The notes under the pieces are model-generated. The model was not told the DNA's origin. It made no database searches and saw only the letters and a program-made list of their open reading frames with translations. From positions 32,945,407-33,009,406 of the forward strand of contig NC_079515.1 of assembly GCF_000801105.2 (NCBI RefSeq): a DNA stretch of 64,000 nt, in the 5' to 3' direction. A program made the position numbers and the translations under genes. This DNA comes from Raphanus sativus (Eukaryota > Streptophyta > Magnoliopsida > Brassicales > Brassicaceae). Shown here one piece after another: positions 11,594 through 23,022 of the stretch. Within the stretch, counting starts at the first letter, position 1. The number at the start of each line of letters is the position of its first letter.

Positions 11594-11778
11594 TGTTATG
11601 TACCAGATTGTGATCGACATAACCGGACCGACCAGGACCGTACCGACCGCAGGAGATAATGCTTATCGACTGTTGTACTTATCCACTTAGGATAAACACG
11701 ACCTGATGTATATATATATGTAAGACCCCTGGTCGAGATTAATAATAGAAACAAGTTTCCCCACTTAGTTTTACAACA
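11594..11778 (+). repeat. Left LTR of the Copia element
   Basis: This 185-bp LTR has TG...CA boundaries and contains a TATATATATATG stretch near 11707-11720 that may be its TATA region. It is preceded by GTTTT. The sequence right after it, CGTTATCAGCACGATACG (from 11779), is where the primer-binding site should be; I cannot assign the tRNA. Confidence 0.92.
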
Positions 11779-11852
11779 CGTTATCAGCACGATACGTTCT
11801 CTAAAACCCGAGCTACCCAAAACCACCAAAAACCCTAAAAACGGCGCATCTT

Positions 11853-12360
11853 AAAATCGCTCTATCTCTCCAACCGTAAGGATCCAGACGACGAGCCACA
11901 TATCAAATCGAAGCTCTCGACGAAACCAAACCAACGCCGTGAACCTCGTGTTAATCTGATCTCAGACGCTCCCTCACGCTCTGTTTCAATACGCGCCGCC
12001 AGTAACCCTAAAAACCCTAATTTCGGCACAACTTCAAATCGATCGATCTCTTCAACCATGAGGAACCAGACGACGAGTAATATATCAAATTAAAGCTCTT
12101 GACGAGACGAATCTAACGCCGTCGGCCTCGCCTCTATCTGACTCCGGACGCGTCCTCACGCTCTATTCTAAGACGCGCCGTCAAGTGACCTAAAACCCTG
12201 AAATTCTAAAACTCATTCGACGACTTCAAACCGTTCGTTCTCTCAAACCGTAAGAAACCAGACGACGTGTAATATATCAAATTGAAGCTCTTGACGTGAA
12301 GAATCCATCGCCGCAAACCTCGTATCAATCCGATCTCAAACGCGCCCTCAAGGTTTCTAA
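11853..12360 (+). repeat. Three tandem copies (about 182-192 bp each) in the Copia 5' leader
   Basis: Diverged units begin near 11853, 12035 and 12227. Each starts with a variant of AAATCGNTCNNTCTCT, then CCAGACGACG, a stretch with ATATCAAAT, GAAGCTCTTGACG, and CACGCTCT. The third unit is shorter. The copies lie between the putative primer-binding site and the gag relic, where the packaging signal of the RNA would be expected. Confidence 0.75.
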
Positions 12361-12829
12361 AGATACAAGAGGTTTTTGCTCAACCTAAGACACGCGACCA
12401 GCTCCTGATCCGTTCCGGTCATGCAGTTCGCGATCCGACTTGTTCCAGCTCTCGGTGGTCCAAATCTACACTTCAAAGTTCTAAAGGTAAACTTTGAAAC
12501 CTAAAAGAACTCATAATCGAACATGGTTGATTGATAAAGGAATGACCATTAAAATTTTGCAAAACCCCAAATCAAACCCTAGCAAAGATTAATAGGTCCA
12601 AACCCTTCCATGAGTAAATCGAAACTCTTAAACCAAAAGTTCGATATGAGATTGTTTTACAATTAAAATCAAAACCACAATGGTTTCTGAATCTCAAAAC
12701 CTCTTTGATCTTAATGATCAAATCGATAAAACCTAGAAATCGATCAATCCCCTTTAAAATCTAAATCTGATCGATTTCATCAACTTGAAATTCGATTGTC
12801 TACTTGATTGTTTGATAGAAAATTTCGAA

Positions 12830-12970
12830 AATATAAAATTTCCATTTATAGAAAGTTTCGAAAATAGAAAGTTTCCATTTATAGAAAGTTTCGAAAATAT
12901 AAAGTTTCCATTTTTAGAAAGTTTCCATTTTTAGAAAGTTTCCTTTTATAGAAATTTCTTTTTATAGAAT
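12830..12970 (+). repeat. Short tandem repeats (GAAAGTTTC / TTTCCATTTATAGAAAG)
   Basis: At least five imperfect copies of a unit of about 20-30 bp, built on AGAAAGTTTCCATTTATAG and GAAAGTTTCGAAAATA, sit inside the Copia interior upstream of the gag relic. A long poly(A) run follows at 13062-13090. Confidence 0.7.
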
Positions 12971-13058
12971 TTTATGGGAAACTTCTCTGATTCATTGATC
13001 ATCTAGAAATGTTTTCTAAGATTGCATCATAACTTCGATTATTTTGCTTGCATCAATA

Positions 13059-13092
<34 letters not shown>

Positions 13093-13599
13093 ATTTTTTT
13101 GGTGCGTGTGATAAGAAGTATTGATATGAATAATAAAATTTTCTAAAAAGATTACTTAACATAAATTAAGACCTGTTTTGGATAATGTGATTTCAGATGT
13201 CGAATTTCGAAACTTCAGATTATACTACCCTAAAATCTTTATGGAGATAATTGATTGAAAATGGCAAATGAACACTTCAGTAGTCTTGATGTCAAGAGGA
13301 CTCAGACAGTGTATTAATCAAGGTAATTATGTAACTGAAAGTGAAAAAAAAATAAAGCCATAACAATTATGTGCTATCATCTCACTAAGGATCTGAGAGA
13401 GAGCAGTATGAAAATACTAGGGATCCTTATGACCTCTGGTCAAAACAAAACTTCAGATTCTCAATGGTATTATGGCAAAAGGCCATAGATGAATGAAAGA
13501 TTCTCAGGTTCTAGGATTTTGAATCCGTGGACAAATATCATTCTGCTCAAATGAGAATCACCTATAGTTTTTAAACTATGTGCTGAAGTGGTAACAGAA

Positions 13600-13770
13600 G
13601 AGGACTTATTTTATATGAACTATTCCACATTTCATTCAAAGGATATGTTGTTATCACATAAGTCTAAAAGGTTTCACGACCTATAAAGACTTATTATCAT
13701 GCCTATTGGCAGCCGAGCAAAGAAAGCAGAAAATTCGAGATACCATCAACTGATTGATAAAATTCAGTAA
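13600..13770 (+). pseudogene. Copia gag relic
   Basis: In the + frames the sequence reads like KDLLSCLLAAEQRKQK. This corresponds to the conserved Copia gag segment around SCLLVAEQNN in plant elements. Stops and frameshifts on both sides prevent a complete gag. The identification is from family knowledge. Confidence 0.55.
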
Positions 13771-14369
13771 ACATACATTGAGAAACAAGACAATGATATG
13801 AAACCTCCTGAAAACATTGAGGATGAAAATGATATATAAGAAAAACCTGAGGAAGCCGTATGGAAAATATAAATTGTGAGGTTGGCTTACACATTGATTA
13901 AAGAATCAAAGATTCAGACATTCTGATTTCATGTTTTATGTTTTGATTTGATTTGCTTGTCATTTATAAAATATATAGCAATAATAAAAGTTGATTCTGG
14001 TCTTATATTATCTTGCTTGATTGGCTTGATAATTCCTTGATTGATAAATGACAAATGAAAATTTAGAAAATGAGTATAGTAATTAAAAATCATCCGACCA
14101 AAGGCATTGCCTAAAAGGGACATGAATTATTCACCCAAATAAAAGTCCCATTTGAGTTATAAAATTTTGAAAAGTGAATGGTTTCCACATTGAACCAATG
14201 GGCAAAGGAAATATAAGTTCCTTAAGATTATAAAGAAAGTAAAAATTGCCCAAGGCATAAAAATGGTCGAGACTGTACTCCCAACTGATCTAAACTATGC
14301 TAAAATATCAGTATGATAAAGGCAAAAGGCCTAGGTAACCAGATAGGTTGACCACGAAATTTTATACAC

Positions 14370-14990
14370 TTTATGGCATGACTGGACTAGCCATCCAGGT
14401 CTTTAAAATTGATGCAAAGATTGATATCGAGAAAAGGCACAAAAGAGTTATCCCATAGAATCTCACGTTGTGTAACATGTACACAAGGGAAACTCAATAG
14501 GCTATAATGTTCCAAGTATCTAAAAGATTTATAAGCATGTTCATGAGGGGGAGAAATGACACTCCCGTGGTACATGAACAACACTAAAAATCCGAGTGAT
14601 ATGGTCTATGACCATGATAGAACTTGGCCGAATTCTTTGTGATACAAAGATCACTAGCTAATGCTTGGGAACACATGGATTTACATGTAATAAAAATATG
14701 CATCAGGCCATATAAAGTGAGCATAGATATTCCCATCTAAAGATGATAAAGGGTCATGATCCAGACATAGACCATCCTAAGAGATTATGTTTAGACCACC
14801 ACAATAATATGTGCCGTCTAGGATGGAACCTCATAAGAAGATGAGATAAGATTGGGAATATATGTTGGATATGAGAAAGCTTTCTCCCACGATTTTATAA
14901 GAAACCTTGAGCCAAATATGGGTGATCAGATTAAGGCAAGGTTCACGGATTGTATGATTAAATCCGACTATCCAACATCAGGGGGAGAAA
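14370..14990 (+). pseudogene. Copia integrase relic
   Basis: Fragments match the expected order of a Copia integrase. There is a GMTGLAIQ-like stretch, then a CCNMYTRETQ-like zinc-finger part near 14465-14500 (family consensus ACSQGKL). Near 14865-14970 is a segment like ICWI.ESFLPRFYKKP.AKYG followed by FTDC-like residues (family consensus YVGYESPTIIKYLEP...ARFTDC). Multiple in-frame stops show it cannot be translated as one protein. Confidence 0.6.
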
Positions 14991-15369
14991 GAAATAAGCT
15001 GGTACAAGTATAAAGAAATGGAATGATATTAATCATCCTTGTCTTGGCAAGATCCTCGGACCAGAGAATATGATTTAAGACGTCCAAAGAAAGATCATAC
15101 AAAGCTAGCTAAAAGAATGCCAGACAGATTAGACCCGAAAAGAAAAGAAAAAGAATGACTAAGTCATACCAGCTTAAGCACCACGAAATTAATGTCCTAG
15201 AAGAGACATAATCAAGTTGCTATAGAGTCTAAAGATAGACCAATATGTTCCATAAGATAAGGAACCTCAGAAATGAAAAGAAAGGTGCATAGAAATGACA
15301 TATCTGAGGTCATAAGAGAAACCAGACCAGACATTGAGATAAGGCTGCGCAGCTAAACATCTAAGATAC

Positions 15370-15870
15370 CAGACCATGTAGTTTGGGACGCCAAACTGCA
15401 AGGTAAATGAAGGTTCTTAGTAAGAATGAAATCTCTAATCGATTAGTTCATGTCTGGAACACAATGGAACACTATAAAAGAAGTGTCGACACATAAAAGA
15501 TAAAGATGCATAAGGAAATAGCACTTGAGTTTAAAAGATATAAGCGAGGATCAGAACCCACGAGAATACAAGAATGCATTCATAGACTAAAGAAAACCGT
15601 GGGGGTTCAAAGAAAGATTCAAAGAATCTATAAAAGAGATGGGTGTATTGGCCATATATAGAAACATCATCTGATAAGATAAAACCAGTGAAAATAGGTT
15701 TTGTGTGGGAAAGGAAAAGAAATCGTGAGACATGGACTAAGGTGTTCATATTCCTATTTAAAGTATCAAGGAATGGCTTGATTACACAAGGATGCTCACA
15801 GAGACCAAAGGAACAGATTATAAGGAGATATACTCCTATGTGGTGGATGCTACTACAAATTCGAAAAGGT
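15370..15870 (+). pseudogene. Copia reverse transcriptase relic
   Basis: A fragment reads IKPVKIGFVWERKRNRET, then QGCSQRPKEQII, then YTPMWWML. These correspond to the plant Copia RT stretch KPVGYKWVFxRKRNE...AQGFSQRPGIDYEETYSPVxD. The catalytic YVDD box is not found intact. Codons are shifted and interrupted, so this is a relic. Confidence 0.65.
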
Positions 15871-16689
15871 CTGGATATAAGTAGAAAGAAATGTAGTAAG
15901 TAGCATATTGATCACTGGATAAAGAAATGATAAAAGTATCAAAAAGATGAGAAGAAATTCTCATAGAATAGTTTTGTTCCTAAGCTATTCATGGACTGAA
16001 ACAAGGCAGCTGCGAATGATAGACTAAGAAAATAATTAGTACAACCAGTCCATATATCCCTATAGAGGATATTATAATTCCTTGTGTTATGTTTATAACA
16101 AACCAACCTAAAGAGAGGTTCAATGATTTCAATGATACAAGTTATCAATTTGATTAAACAGGCTATGTCTTACATATGGTAAAACTGCAGAAATTATCAT
16201 AGCCGTGTGAGTGTGTGAATGATTAAGTCAGCACGCCTAAAGTGAGAACCATAATCTAAGATAGTGACCAGAAGCATACCTGGTCGTGGCTTAATAAGTA
16301 TAGTATTGCTAAAGGCAAGAAAAGATCGATAGCTATGTATAAAAGACATGAGTGCATTTGACTGCGAATTCATAGTTTGATGAGTTCCATTGCAGCAAAT
16401 AATTATTTATGGTTTTACCTTAGACACTCATGGTAATGGACGTGTATAGACAAGGTCTATAACATAACATTGATCGACAAAAGGAAATAAAGAAAGACTG
16501 GCTACAATGGATAAAACAATTGGCACATACGAAGAGAAATAAATCCAAATGGGCAAAAGATATAAAGAGAAGTGGTTCGTATGTGTTTGGGTCAGAAGAC
16601 TCAATATATATTGAATGCCCACGTTTTGATAAAGCCATATAACCAAAGTATATCCGTTGGACATTAAAAGGACCTGCAAGTAAAGCTTT

Positions 16690-16935
16690 ATTGCAGACTA
16701 TAAAGTCCATCCGAGCATCGTTCGAAGCGCCATCAGTCCGACCAAGACATGGAGTGATCAGCATCAAAGATGTACATCCTGACCACATCTTTATGGAGTT
16801 CCAAAGACATCAAGACGTCCAACATTCACTAGTTCATTCAAGGAGAATCCAGTTGATCATCTTCACCAAGTCACATGCAGCTTCAACGTTCAGGAAGACT
16901 CGGATACCAGATGGAATGTGTCTACTAAAGTGATG
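16690..16935 (+). pseudogene. Copia RNase H C-terminal relic
   Basis: The frame ending at 16933 reads IFTKSHAASTFRKTRIPDGM. This resembles the conserved Copia end (DLFTKSLPTSTFRKLVHxIGM). The sequence GGGGGAG follows about 150 bp later, before the right LTR. Confidence 0.6.
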
Positions 16936-17088
16936 CATTCATCAGGGGGAGTTCATGTGTTGTACTCTTTTTCCTGTCCATGGTTTCCCATTTTGCCACA
17001 TTGGTTTTGAGGTTTTCCAGGAGAGGTTTTAATGAGGCAACATTAAGCATGCAACGAACCAGTACCGGATGTGTCGATCAAGGGGGAG

Positions 17089-17273
17089 TGTTATGTACCA
17101 GATTGTGATCGACATAACCGGACCGACCAGGACCGTACCGACCGCAGGAGATAATGCTTATCGACTGTTGTACTTATCCACTTAGGATAAACACGACCTG
17201 ATGTATATATATATGTAAGACCCCTGGTCGAGATTAATAATAGAAACAAGTTTCCCCACTTAGTTTTACAACA
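17089..17273 (+). repeat. Right LTR of the Copia element
   Basis: It reads the same as the left LTR over all 185 bases and is followed by GTTTT (17274-17278), completing the target-site duplication. Confidence 0.92.
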
Positions 17274-17347
17274 GTTTTCACGAATTTGTATTTAAACCAT
17301 TTTTCTCTAAATCTTTTGGGCTAAACTAATTGGCCTCTAAAAGACAC

Positions 17348-17381
17348 GTGATATATCGTTTTTTTTTTGTGATATATCGTT
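17348..17381. repeat. Micro-insertion (8 T) between 13-bp direct repeats
   Basis: GTGATATATCGTT is perfect at 17348-17360 and 17369-17381; the insert is eight T. Confidence 0.65.
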
Positions 17382-17956
17382 GTTGTCGATCACTAATAAG
17401 TATATTGTTTGTTGTTGTTGTTATACATCCGAAGCTGACGCCGTATTCGTATATATTAAATTGCAATGTTTAAATTTTGTGAAGCAAATTTTCTTTATTT
17501 CACTGACGACAACGATAGCTCTTTTCTTGACCAGACCATTCTTTGTTTTGCTTTTTCTTCTTTAGTTGTCTTTTTTCTTTCTTTTTAGACGGTAGGTTTC
17601 ACTTTAAAATCCGAGGTAGAAAAAGATTGGGGATGCGTATACTCCTTGAATATATCCTTCTCATAATTTGCACATCATCGAAACTGAGGGTTTGAAAGTA
17701 CGTGGGTACCTACTCAACGCTGCAGGTTTCTCCACTATACTTTTAGAAGAGAATTTTGTATTTATGTCACTTTTAGAAAACAAGGGAACACTAACAAACG
17801 AAAGAGTAGTACCAGAGCAGAAAATACTCATCTAAAGTTAGGTTTTGTATATTCTAGCCTAAAAACATGCACCATCTGGTCTATAATTATCAGTTTAAAA
17901 GGTCTGATATTGATAAATAGTTAAACGCTACGTACCTATAATGCATATGATCCGAA

Positions 17957-18000
17957 CTTAGTATTGCATTTTAGCAAAAAAAAAAAAACTTAGTATGGCA
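17957..18000. repeat. Micro-insertion (TTTAGC-An) between direct repeats
   Basis: CTTAGTATTGCAT and CTTAGTATGGCAT (12 of 13 identical) flank TTTAGC plus poly(A). Confidence 0.65.
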
Positions 18001-18321
18001 TGTTTATTTCGATATCTAAAGGTCGGTGCGAGGTTTTCTTTTGTGGGTTGTTCTAAATATGAGAATTTTATCATACCAATAAAATCATTCAACCATTGAT
18101 TTATTAAATACAGAAGTAGTCTTAAGGAAATCAAACAGTCCATATAACATTTAAACAAAACAGTTTATATATTAGTGGCGATACGTTGTATATGTATTAC
18201 AGTATATGGATCACTGATATTATTTTTGCATGGCCGGAACTCGGGATTGCGTGGACAATGGACATAGCGGTTTACCATTACCATCTACTTTGCTTGTATA
18301 TGCGTAATGTGTCATCGTAGC

Positions 18322-18890
18322 CAGTGCCGTGCTCAGGGTTTTTGGGGCCTAAGGCAAAATTGATGATAAAATTTTTTATTTAAATTCAATATTAAATAAA
18401 TTAATATTTTAAAATATTATTTTTATTAAAGAAATATAATTAAAATGATGATATGTTATTTTATATATTGAAAATAAATTAAAGTCAAATATAAATGATA
18501 AAATTAAATATCTAAATTAATTTAAATATGATAAACAAAATATATAACTATAAATTTATATATTATATGGAAATTATAAATGAGTTAAATTCTTTTTGTA
18601 AAATATATGTGAACAAAATCAACAGAAAGACAAAAACAATTAATAGTAAAAATTTAGGATAATGGCTAAATCTATAATTAAAAGAATAGGAAATAAAATA
18701 GATTATCCTAAAGAGATTTTTTTTGTACCAATTATTATCATCTAGTGTAACCATTTAGCTAAATCATGAAGTCATGCATTGTATTAGACTAATTACACCG
18801 AACAACAATAGGAAAGGGGGCCCCAAAAATAGTATTTTAGAAGGGGCCTGAGGCGGTTGCCTCTTTTTCTATGTCTATGGCACAGCTCTG
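18322..18890. mobile_element. Non-autonomous hAT element, 569 bp, 8-bp target duplication
   Basis: It begins CAGTGCCGTGCTCAGG and ends GGCACAGCTCTG, giving imperfect inverted ends of hAT type (CAG...CTG). Both sides carry the perfect 8-bp duplication ATCGTAGC (18314-18321 and 18891-18898). The interior is extremely AT-rich with no coding capacity. GGGGCC(T) stretches lie near both ends. Confidence 0.88.
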
Positions 18891-18898
18891 ATCGTAGC

Positions 18899-19753
18899 CA
18901 AGTGCATTAAAACTAATCACGATACCCTTTTTTGACAAATCAATTTTGAACGTTATCCACGCTAGATTCTTTTTTCTTGTCAACCGTTACACACAATAGC
19001 TATAACTAATCGAGTTCATCGTATCGGTACGTTAACGTGTTTCGAAAATATTGCTAAATATACACGACTCATCCTAAGTTTTTATCACCAAAAACTTTAT
19101 AACGTGATTCATGTTTACTTCTAATACAATATTCCTCAAGATTTAATATAATAAAGATCAGTCTTATTTGTCAAAGTTGTCGCGAACAAAGCTCGTGAGA
19201 TGGAATAACAGGACTATTAAGCATTGTCTTATATTAATTTGAGAAACAGCATACATACATGATTGCATAATGATCGAATATAACCTCTCACCTTTTTTTT
19301 TTTACCTAATGGTTCTGTCATTTCACTAACCATATTTTGTTGCTTACGAATCTATGTTTTCACAGTACCATTCAGTATTTTGTAGATCTAGTTAGTGTGA
19401 CTTGTACCGTTTGGTGATTAATTAGTGGACGGAAACGAGGAACATATATATACGAAACATTCTCTAGTCAGCATCTAAAACCATTTTGACTGGTATAGTG
19501 AGATTGTGACACGGAAGTAACAACTTTTCTTTTCTTCGACTCTTACCGACGTACTATTTAGTCCATTATTTTCGAATATCACCGACGTAAAATATCAGAC
19601 GTATGCGTGCTTGTGTCAGTACTTATATAATACCCACTTAGCTTCTTATTCTAAATCAAAGAACAAGTTACAAAGAGTAACTCATATATATACATATAAA
19701 TCTTTCCAAGAACTCAAAATAAAATCAAAAATCATTAATTAATCTATCGACCG
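18899..19753 (+). promoter_or_regulatory. Upstream region of the UMAMIT-like gene
   Basis: No other gene is seen in this 855-bp stretch. A TATA-like element ACTTATATAATAC (about 19621-19633) lies some 120 bp before the ATG, which would leave a 5' leader of roughly 90 bp. A second TATATATACATATA run lies at 19684-19698. The assignment rests on motif and distance only. Confidence 0.4.
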
Positions 19754-22023
19754 ATGGACATGGAGACCAAGAAACCATACATGCTGGTGACCATGATACA
19801 ACTCATATATGCAATCATGTTTCTGATCTCCAAAGCTGTCTTAGATGGCGGAATGAACACTTTCGTCTTCGTTTTCTATCGTCAAGCGTTCGCTACCATG
19901 TTCTTGGCTCCTTTCGCTCTTTTCTTCGAGCGGTACATGACTATATACACTGTTAGATAGATGAGTATGTACAATATTTTCCTAAAGTGTGTATAAATTG
20001 TGTTCTTATCTTTTTCCTTAGAAAGAGTGCTCCACCTCTTCCATTTGTGACCTTCATCAAGATCTTCATGCTCTCTTTATTTGGGTAAATACTTGTTAGG
20101 ATTCATTTGGTTTGATTTTTTTTGTCTGCGTTTATATGTGAACTGATTATTTCAATTCAAAGTAAAACTCAGAAAATGTATTTCTATTTTTTTTCATCAA
20201 ACTAGTACATTCTTAAAATGTAAATTAAATGCATCATATTACAAATCCAATTGTTATCAACAAATCCGATTGTTGATAACCAACATATTGTGTTTTCTTG
20301 TGTGCATTAGTTTTTTTTTTTTTTTTTGTAAACTAAATGTGTGCATTAGTTAGAATATTATAAAACTTTTTACAGTTAATTAGTTAAATGTTTTTTATCA
20401 GTATTTTCTTAAAATTGTACTAACAAACGCGAAATGCGAATAACTTTTATCTTTTGGTGGTACTTGCGTTCATAAAACACTATCTTCTAAATTATCAATT
20501 AAACTTTATCTTTTGGTGCTACTTGCGTTTATAAAACACTCTCTTCTAGTTATCAGCTGAACTTTATCTATACTGGAATTTCAGTCTGACATTGGGCTTG
20601 GACTTAAACGGAATCGCATTATCATACACGTCGGCGACTTTGGCCGCTGCCACAACAGCTTCCCTTCCGGCCATCACATTCTTCTTGGCTCTCTTTCTTG
20701 GGTATACACTTACAATACATTTTGCCTGGCTCTCTTAATTATTTTAATTATTCTAGTAATATTTATTTATTGCGTATAAATAAATGTTGAAGTATGGAGA
20801 CGCTTACGATTAGAAGCATACAAGGAACAGCGAAGCTTGTGGGGATAACTGTGTGCATGGGAGGAGTAATTACATTAGCCTTTTACAAAGGTCCACTGTT
20901 GAAATTACCTTTTTGTCTTCACCTCTATAATCACCGGAATACTCCCAGCGACGTATCTGGCGGTAACACCTCGTGGCTCAAAGGATGTACCCTCATGATC
21001 ACATCCAACATTTTATGGGGTCTCTGGCTCGTTTTGCAGGTACCTAATCAAATTGCTCCATACATTATTATGTTGCTTAGTTAAATAATTAATACTAAAT
21101 TTAGTAAGACGTGGCGTGATTGATATAAGCATATCAGTTACCAATGGTAACTTACCATATAGATGTATTTTAACACAAGACGACATTGTGAAACAAAAGT
21201 GAATTTATTAAAACGACACGAGGGGAGTGAATATCAAGATTTGTTGGATTTTTTTTTTTTTTTTGAAAAACTTTGGATTTACTAGTTTTTATTTTTATTT
21301 ATTTATAGTGCTAGCTGAAGTACTGAACCATGATGATATTTTCTATCTTTTGTTTGTTTTCGCTATGTGAAAACAGGGCCGTGTGTTAAAGGTCTACCCT
21401 TCGAAGCTATACTTCACAACTCTTCATTGTCTATTGAGTTCGATTCAGTCATTTGTAATCGCGATTGCAGTCGAGAGAGATATCTCAGCATGGAAGCTTG
21501 GTTGGAACCTACGACTTGTTGCAGTCATTTACTGTGTAATCAACTAACTATCTATTCCATTTCACAATAATATCAAATTCCATAATCTAAGAATATTTTA
21601 CTAATGATATAATGAACAACATATATATGCAGGGATTTATTGTAACTGGCGTAGCTTACTACTTGCAGTCATGGGTTATAGAGAAGAGGGGGCCTGTTTT
21701 CTTATCAATGTTCACTCCTTTGTCTCTCATCTTCACTATCCTCTCTTCAGCGGTTCTACTTTGTGAAATCACCAGTCTTGGAAGGTCCAACAATTTTTTG
21801 AAGTATATTAGTATCATTTACTTCAAATGTAAAATCAATTATTCAGTAAATTACCTTACATGTATGTTTTTTCAGTATTCTAGGTGGATTATTATTGATT
21901 ATAGGACTCTATTGTGTGCTGTGGGGGAAACGTAGAGAGGAGAAGAACGCTGGTGATGCGAAGACTGATCCACATCACGAAGATGATGCCGTTTGCAATG
22001 AAGCGAAGGTTGTCATTAGTTGA
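19754..22023 (+). CDS. WAT1-related / UMAMIT transporter (UMAMIT21-like, At5g64700)
   Basis: Seven exons with consensus junctions give 1065 nt (354 aa): 19754-19932, 20022-20084, 20585-20701, 20793-21039, 21377-21535, 21633-21784, 21876-22023. All phases close in frame. The protein is a ten-helix EamA-type (nodulin MtN21) transporter: KPYMLVTMIQLIYAIMFLIS is the first helix, YTSATLAAATTASLPAITF the third/fourth region, and VAYYLQSWVIEKRGPVFLSM the conserved second EamA signature. The tail is hydrophilic and acidic (EEKNAGDAKTDPHHEDD). Family members export amino acids or auxin across plasma membrane or tonoplast; the exact substrate cannot be read here. Intron 2 holds a tandem duplication and a micro-insertion. 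Length fits the roughly 350-360 aa family. Confidence 0.93.
20299..20351. repeat. Micro-insertion in transporter intron 2
   Basis: TGTGTGCATTAGTT is perfect at 20299-20312 and 20338-20351. The 25-nt insert is poly(T) followed by GTAAACTAAA, that is TTTAGTTTAC-An on the minus strand. Confidence 0.65.
20443..20575 (+). repeat. Tandem duplication (about 58-60 bp) inside intron 2 of the transporter gene
   Basis: Units 20443-20502 and 20503-20560 share ACTTTATCTTTTGGTGNTAC, then TTGCGTT.ATAAAACACT and TCTTCTA, with a few mismatches. The start of a third unit (ACTTTATCTATACTGG) runs up to the 3' splice site. The duplication therefore lengthens the branch-point side of the intron. Confidence 0.8.
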
Positions 22024-22328
22024 ATGAATGTCTAAATTTGTATTAAAGATGTGGTAAATATATAGTGTCCACTGTCAATGAGTTTTACTTTCTTTTTTGT
22101 CCCACTGACTACTTTTATCCGTACACAAATGGTAACATGAAAATAGAATTCTTAACCCATATAATAATAAAGCAAAAAACATAACACACCTACTAGAGAT
22201 CAAACTCACAAATTGAAATTACCAAAAAAAAATGCTTGATTCTTCTTTTTGGAACCAAGACTTGGTTTAAAATAACAATTTTAGTTACTCCTTGTTGGTA
22301 ATTTCTTGTAACTCACTTGTTATCTAAA

Positions 22329-22436
22329 TCAGAATGTGCATCTTTTTTTCTCCTTCCTTTGTTTTTTACGCTTCACAATTTTATTTCTGTCTTCTGTCAC
22401 TTTAGTCTCCTCAAGAGTCTGAGATTCGGATTTATC
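22329..22436 (-). pseudogene. Orphaned last part of the neurofilament-like gene
   Basis: Reading on the minus strand from the CACTA target duplication (22436-22434) to TGA at 22331-22329, the frame encodes a 34-residue, Lys/Arg-rich tail. It starts KSESQTLEETKVTEDRNK and ends KKRCTF. It continues exactly the frame of the exon that stops at 26369, so before the transposon inserted these were one exon. It is now separated from its gene by 3.9 kb and probably untranslated, unless the transposon is spliced out. Confidence 0.85.
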
Positions 22437-22935
22437 CACTACAAGAAAACTTGTTTATAGCCACGGCTCAGCCACAAACATTTTGCGGCGAGAGAAATAT
22501 AGCCACAAAATATCCGTAAAATAGCTACAACAAATTTTCGCAGCTATTATGTAGCTTTTTGTTGCTATTTAGCTACAAAATATGATTTGCAGCTATTCGA
22601 AGACACAAAACCACAATTAGCTACAATATAAATTGTGGAAATAGATACCCACGTTTTTCCACGATATAATTTGTAGCTAATAAAGCCACAACAGCGTCCG
22701 TAGCTATTTGGGGAAATAAAAATTAAAAATATTTAAATTAATTACAATTTTTTTAAAATACCTGTTACGAACTTAGTTATGGTTATTTGTGGCCACTTAA
22801 AAGACATGGCTACAAAAAAAATTGTGGCTACGTGTAGCAAAGAGTGTAACATATAAATGAACATATCATTTTTAAAAAGTTATAATATATATGTAATACC
22901 AATTTTTTATAACGTTTACAGTGTTGTATGGAATG

Positions 22936-22938
<3 letters not shown>

Positions 22939-22974
<36 letters not shown>
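22939..22974. repeat. (TA)n microsatellite
   Basis: A run of about 18 TA units inside the CACTA element. Confidence 0.95.
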
Positions 22975-22978
<4 letters not shown>

Positions 22979-23022
22979 TTATAATCGAATCAAGTTTCAT
23001 AATGTCGAGATATACTACACAT

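Larger units (their letters stand above)
11594..17273 (+). mobile_element. Ty1/Copia-type LTR retrotransposon, non-autonomous, identical LTRs
   Basis: Two 185-bp LTRs (11594-11778 and 17089-17273) start TGTTATG and end ACAACA. They look identical base for base and are flanked by the perfect 5-bp duplication GTTTT. A polypurine tract AAGGGGGAG (17080-17088) directly precedes the right LTR. The interior has recognisable Copia relics in the correct order: gag near 13600-13760, integrase near 14370-14990, reverse transcriptase near 15370-15870, and the RNase H end near 16850-16930. They are riddled with stops and frameshifts; no frame exceeds about 125 codons. Identical LTRs point to a recent insertion, so the element was probably already defective and moved by another element's proteins. 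Confidence 0.92.
17279..18321. other. Intergenic region between the Copia and hAT elements
   Basis: AT-rich spacer with no gene recognised. It contains two micro-insertions flanked by direct repeats (17348-17381 and 17957-18000). The last eight bases (ATCGTAGC, 18314-18321) are the left target duplication of the following hAT element. Confidence 0.5.

Noticed and set aside
13700..16940. Several 60-120 codon frames in the Copia interior as host genes
   Set aside because: They lie within an element bounded by identical LTRs, and the recognisable pieces are retroelement relics in the expected order.
21235..21285. Further micro-insertion (TTGGATTT repeats around poly(T)) in transporter intron 4
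   Set aside because: The direct repeat is only about 8 bases and T-rich, too short to exclude chance.
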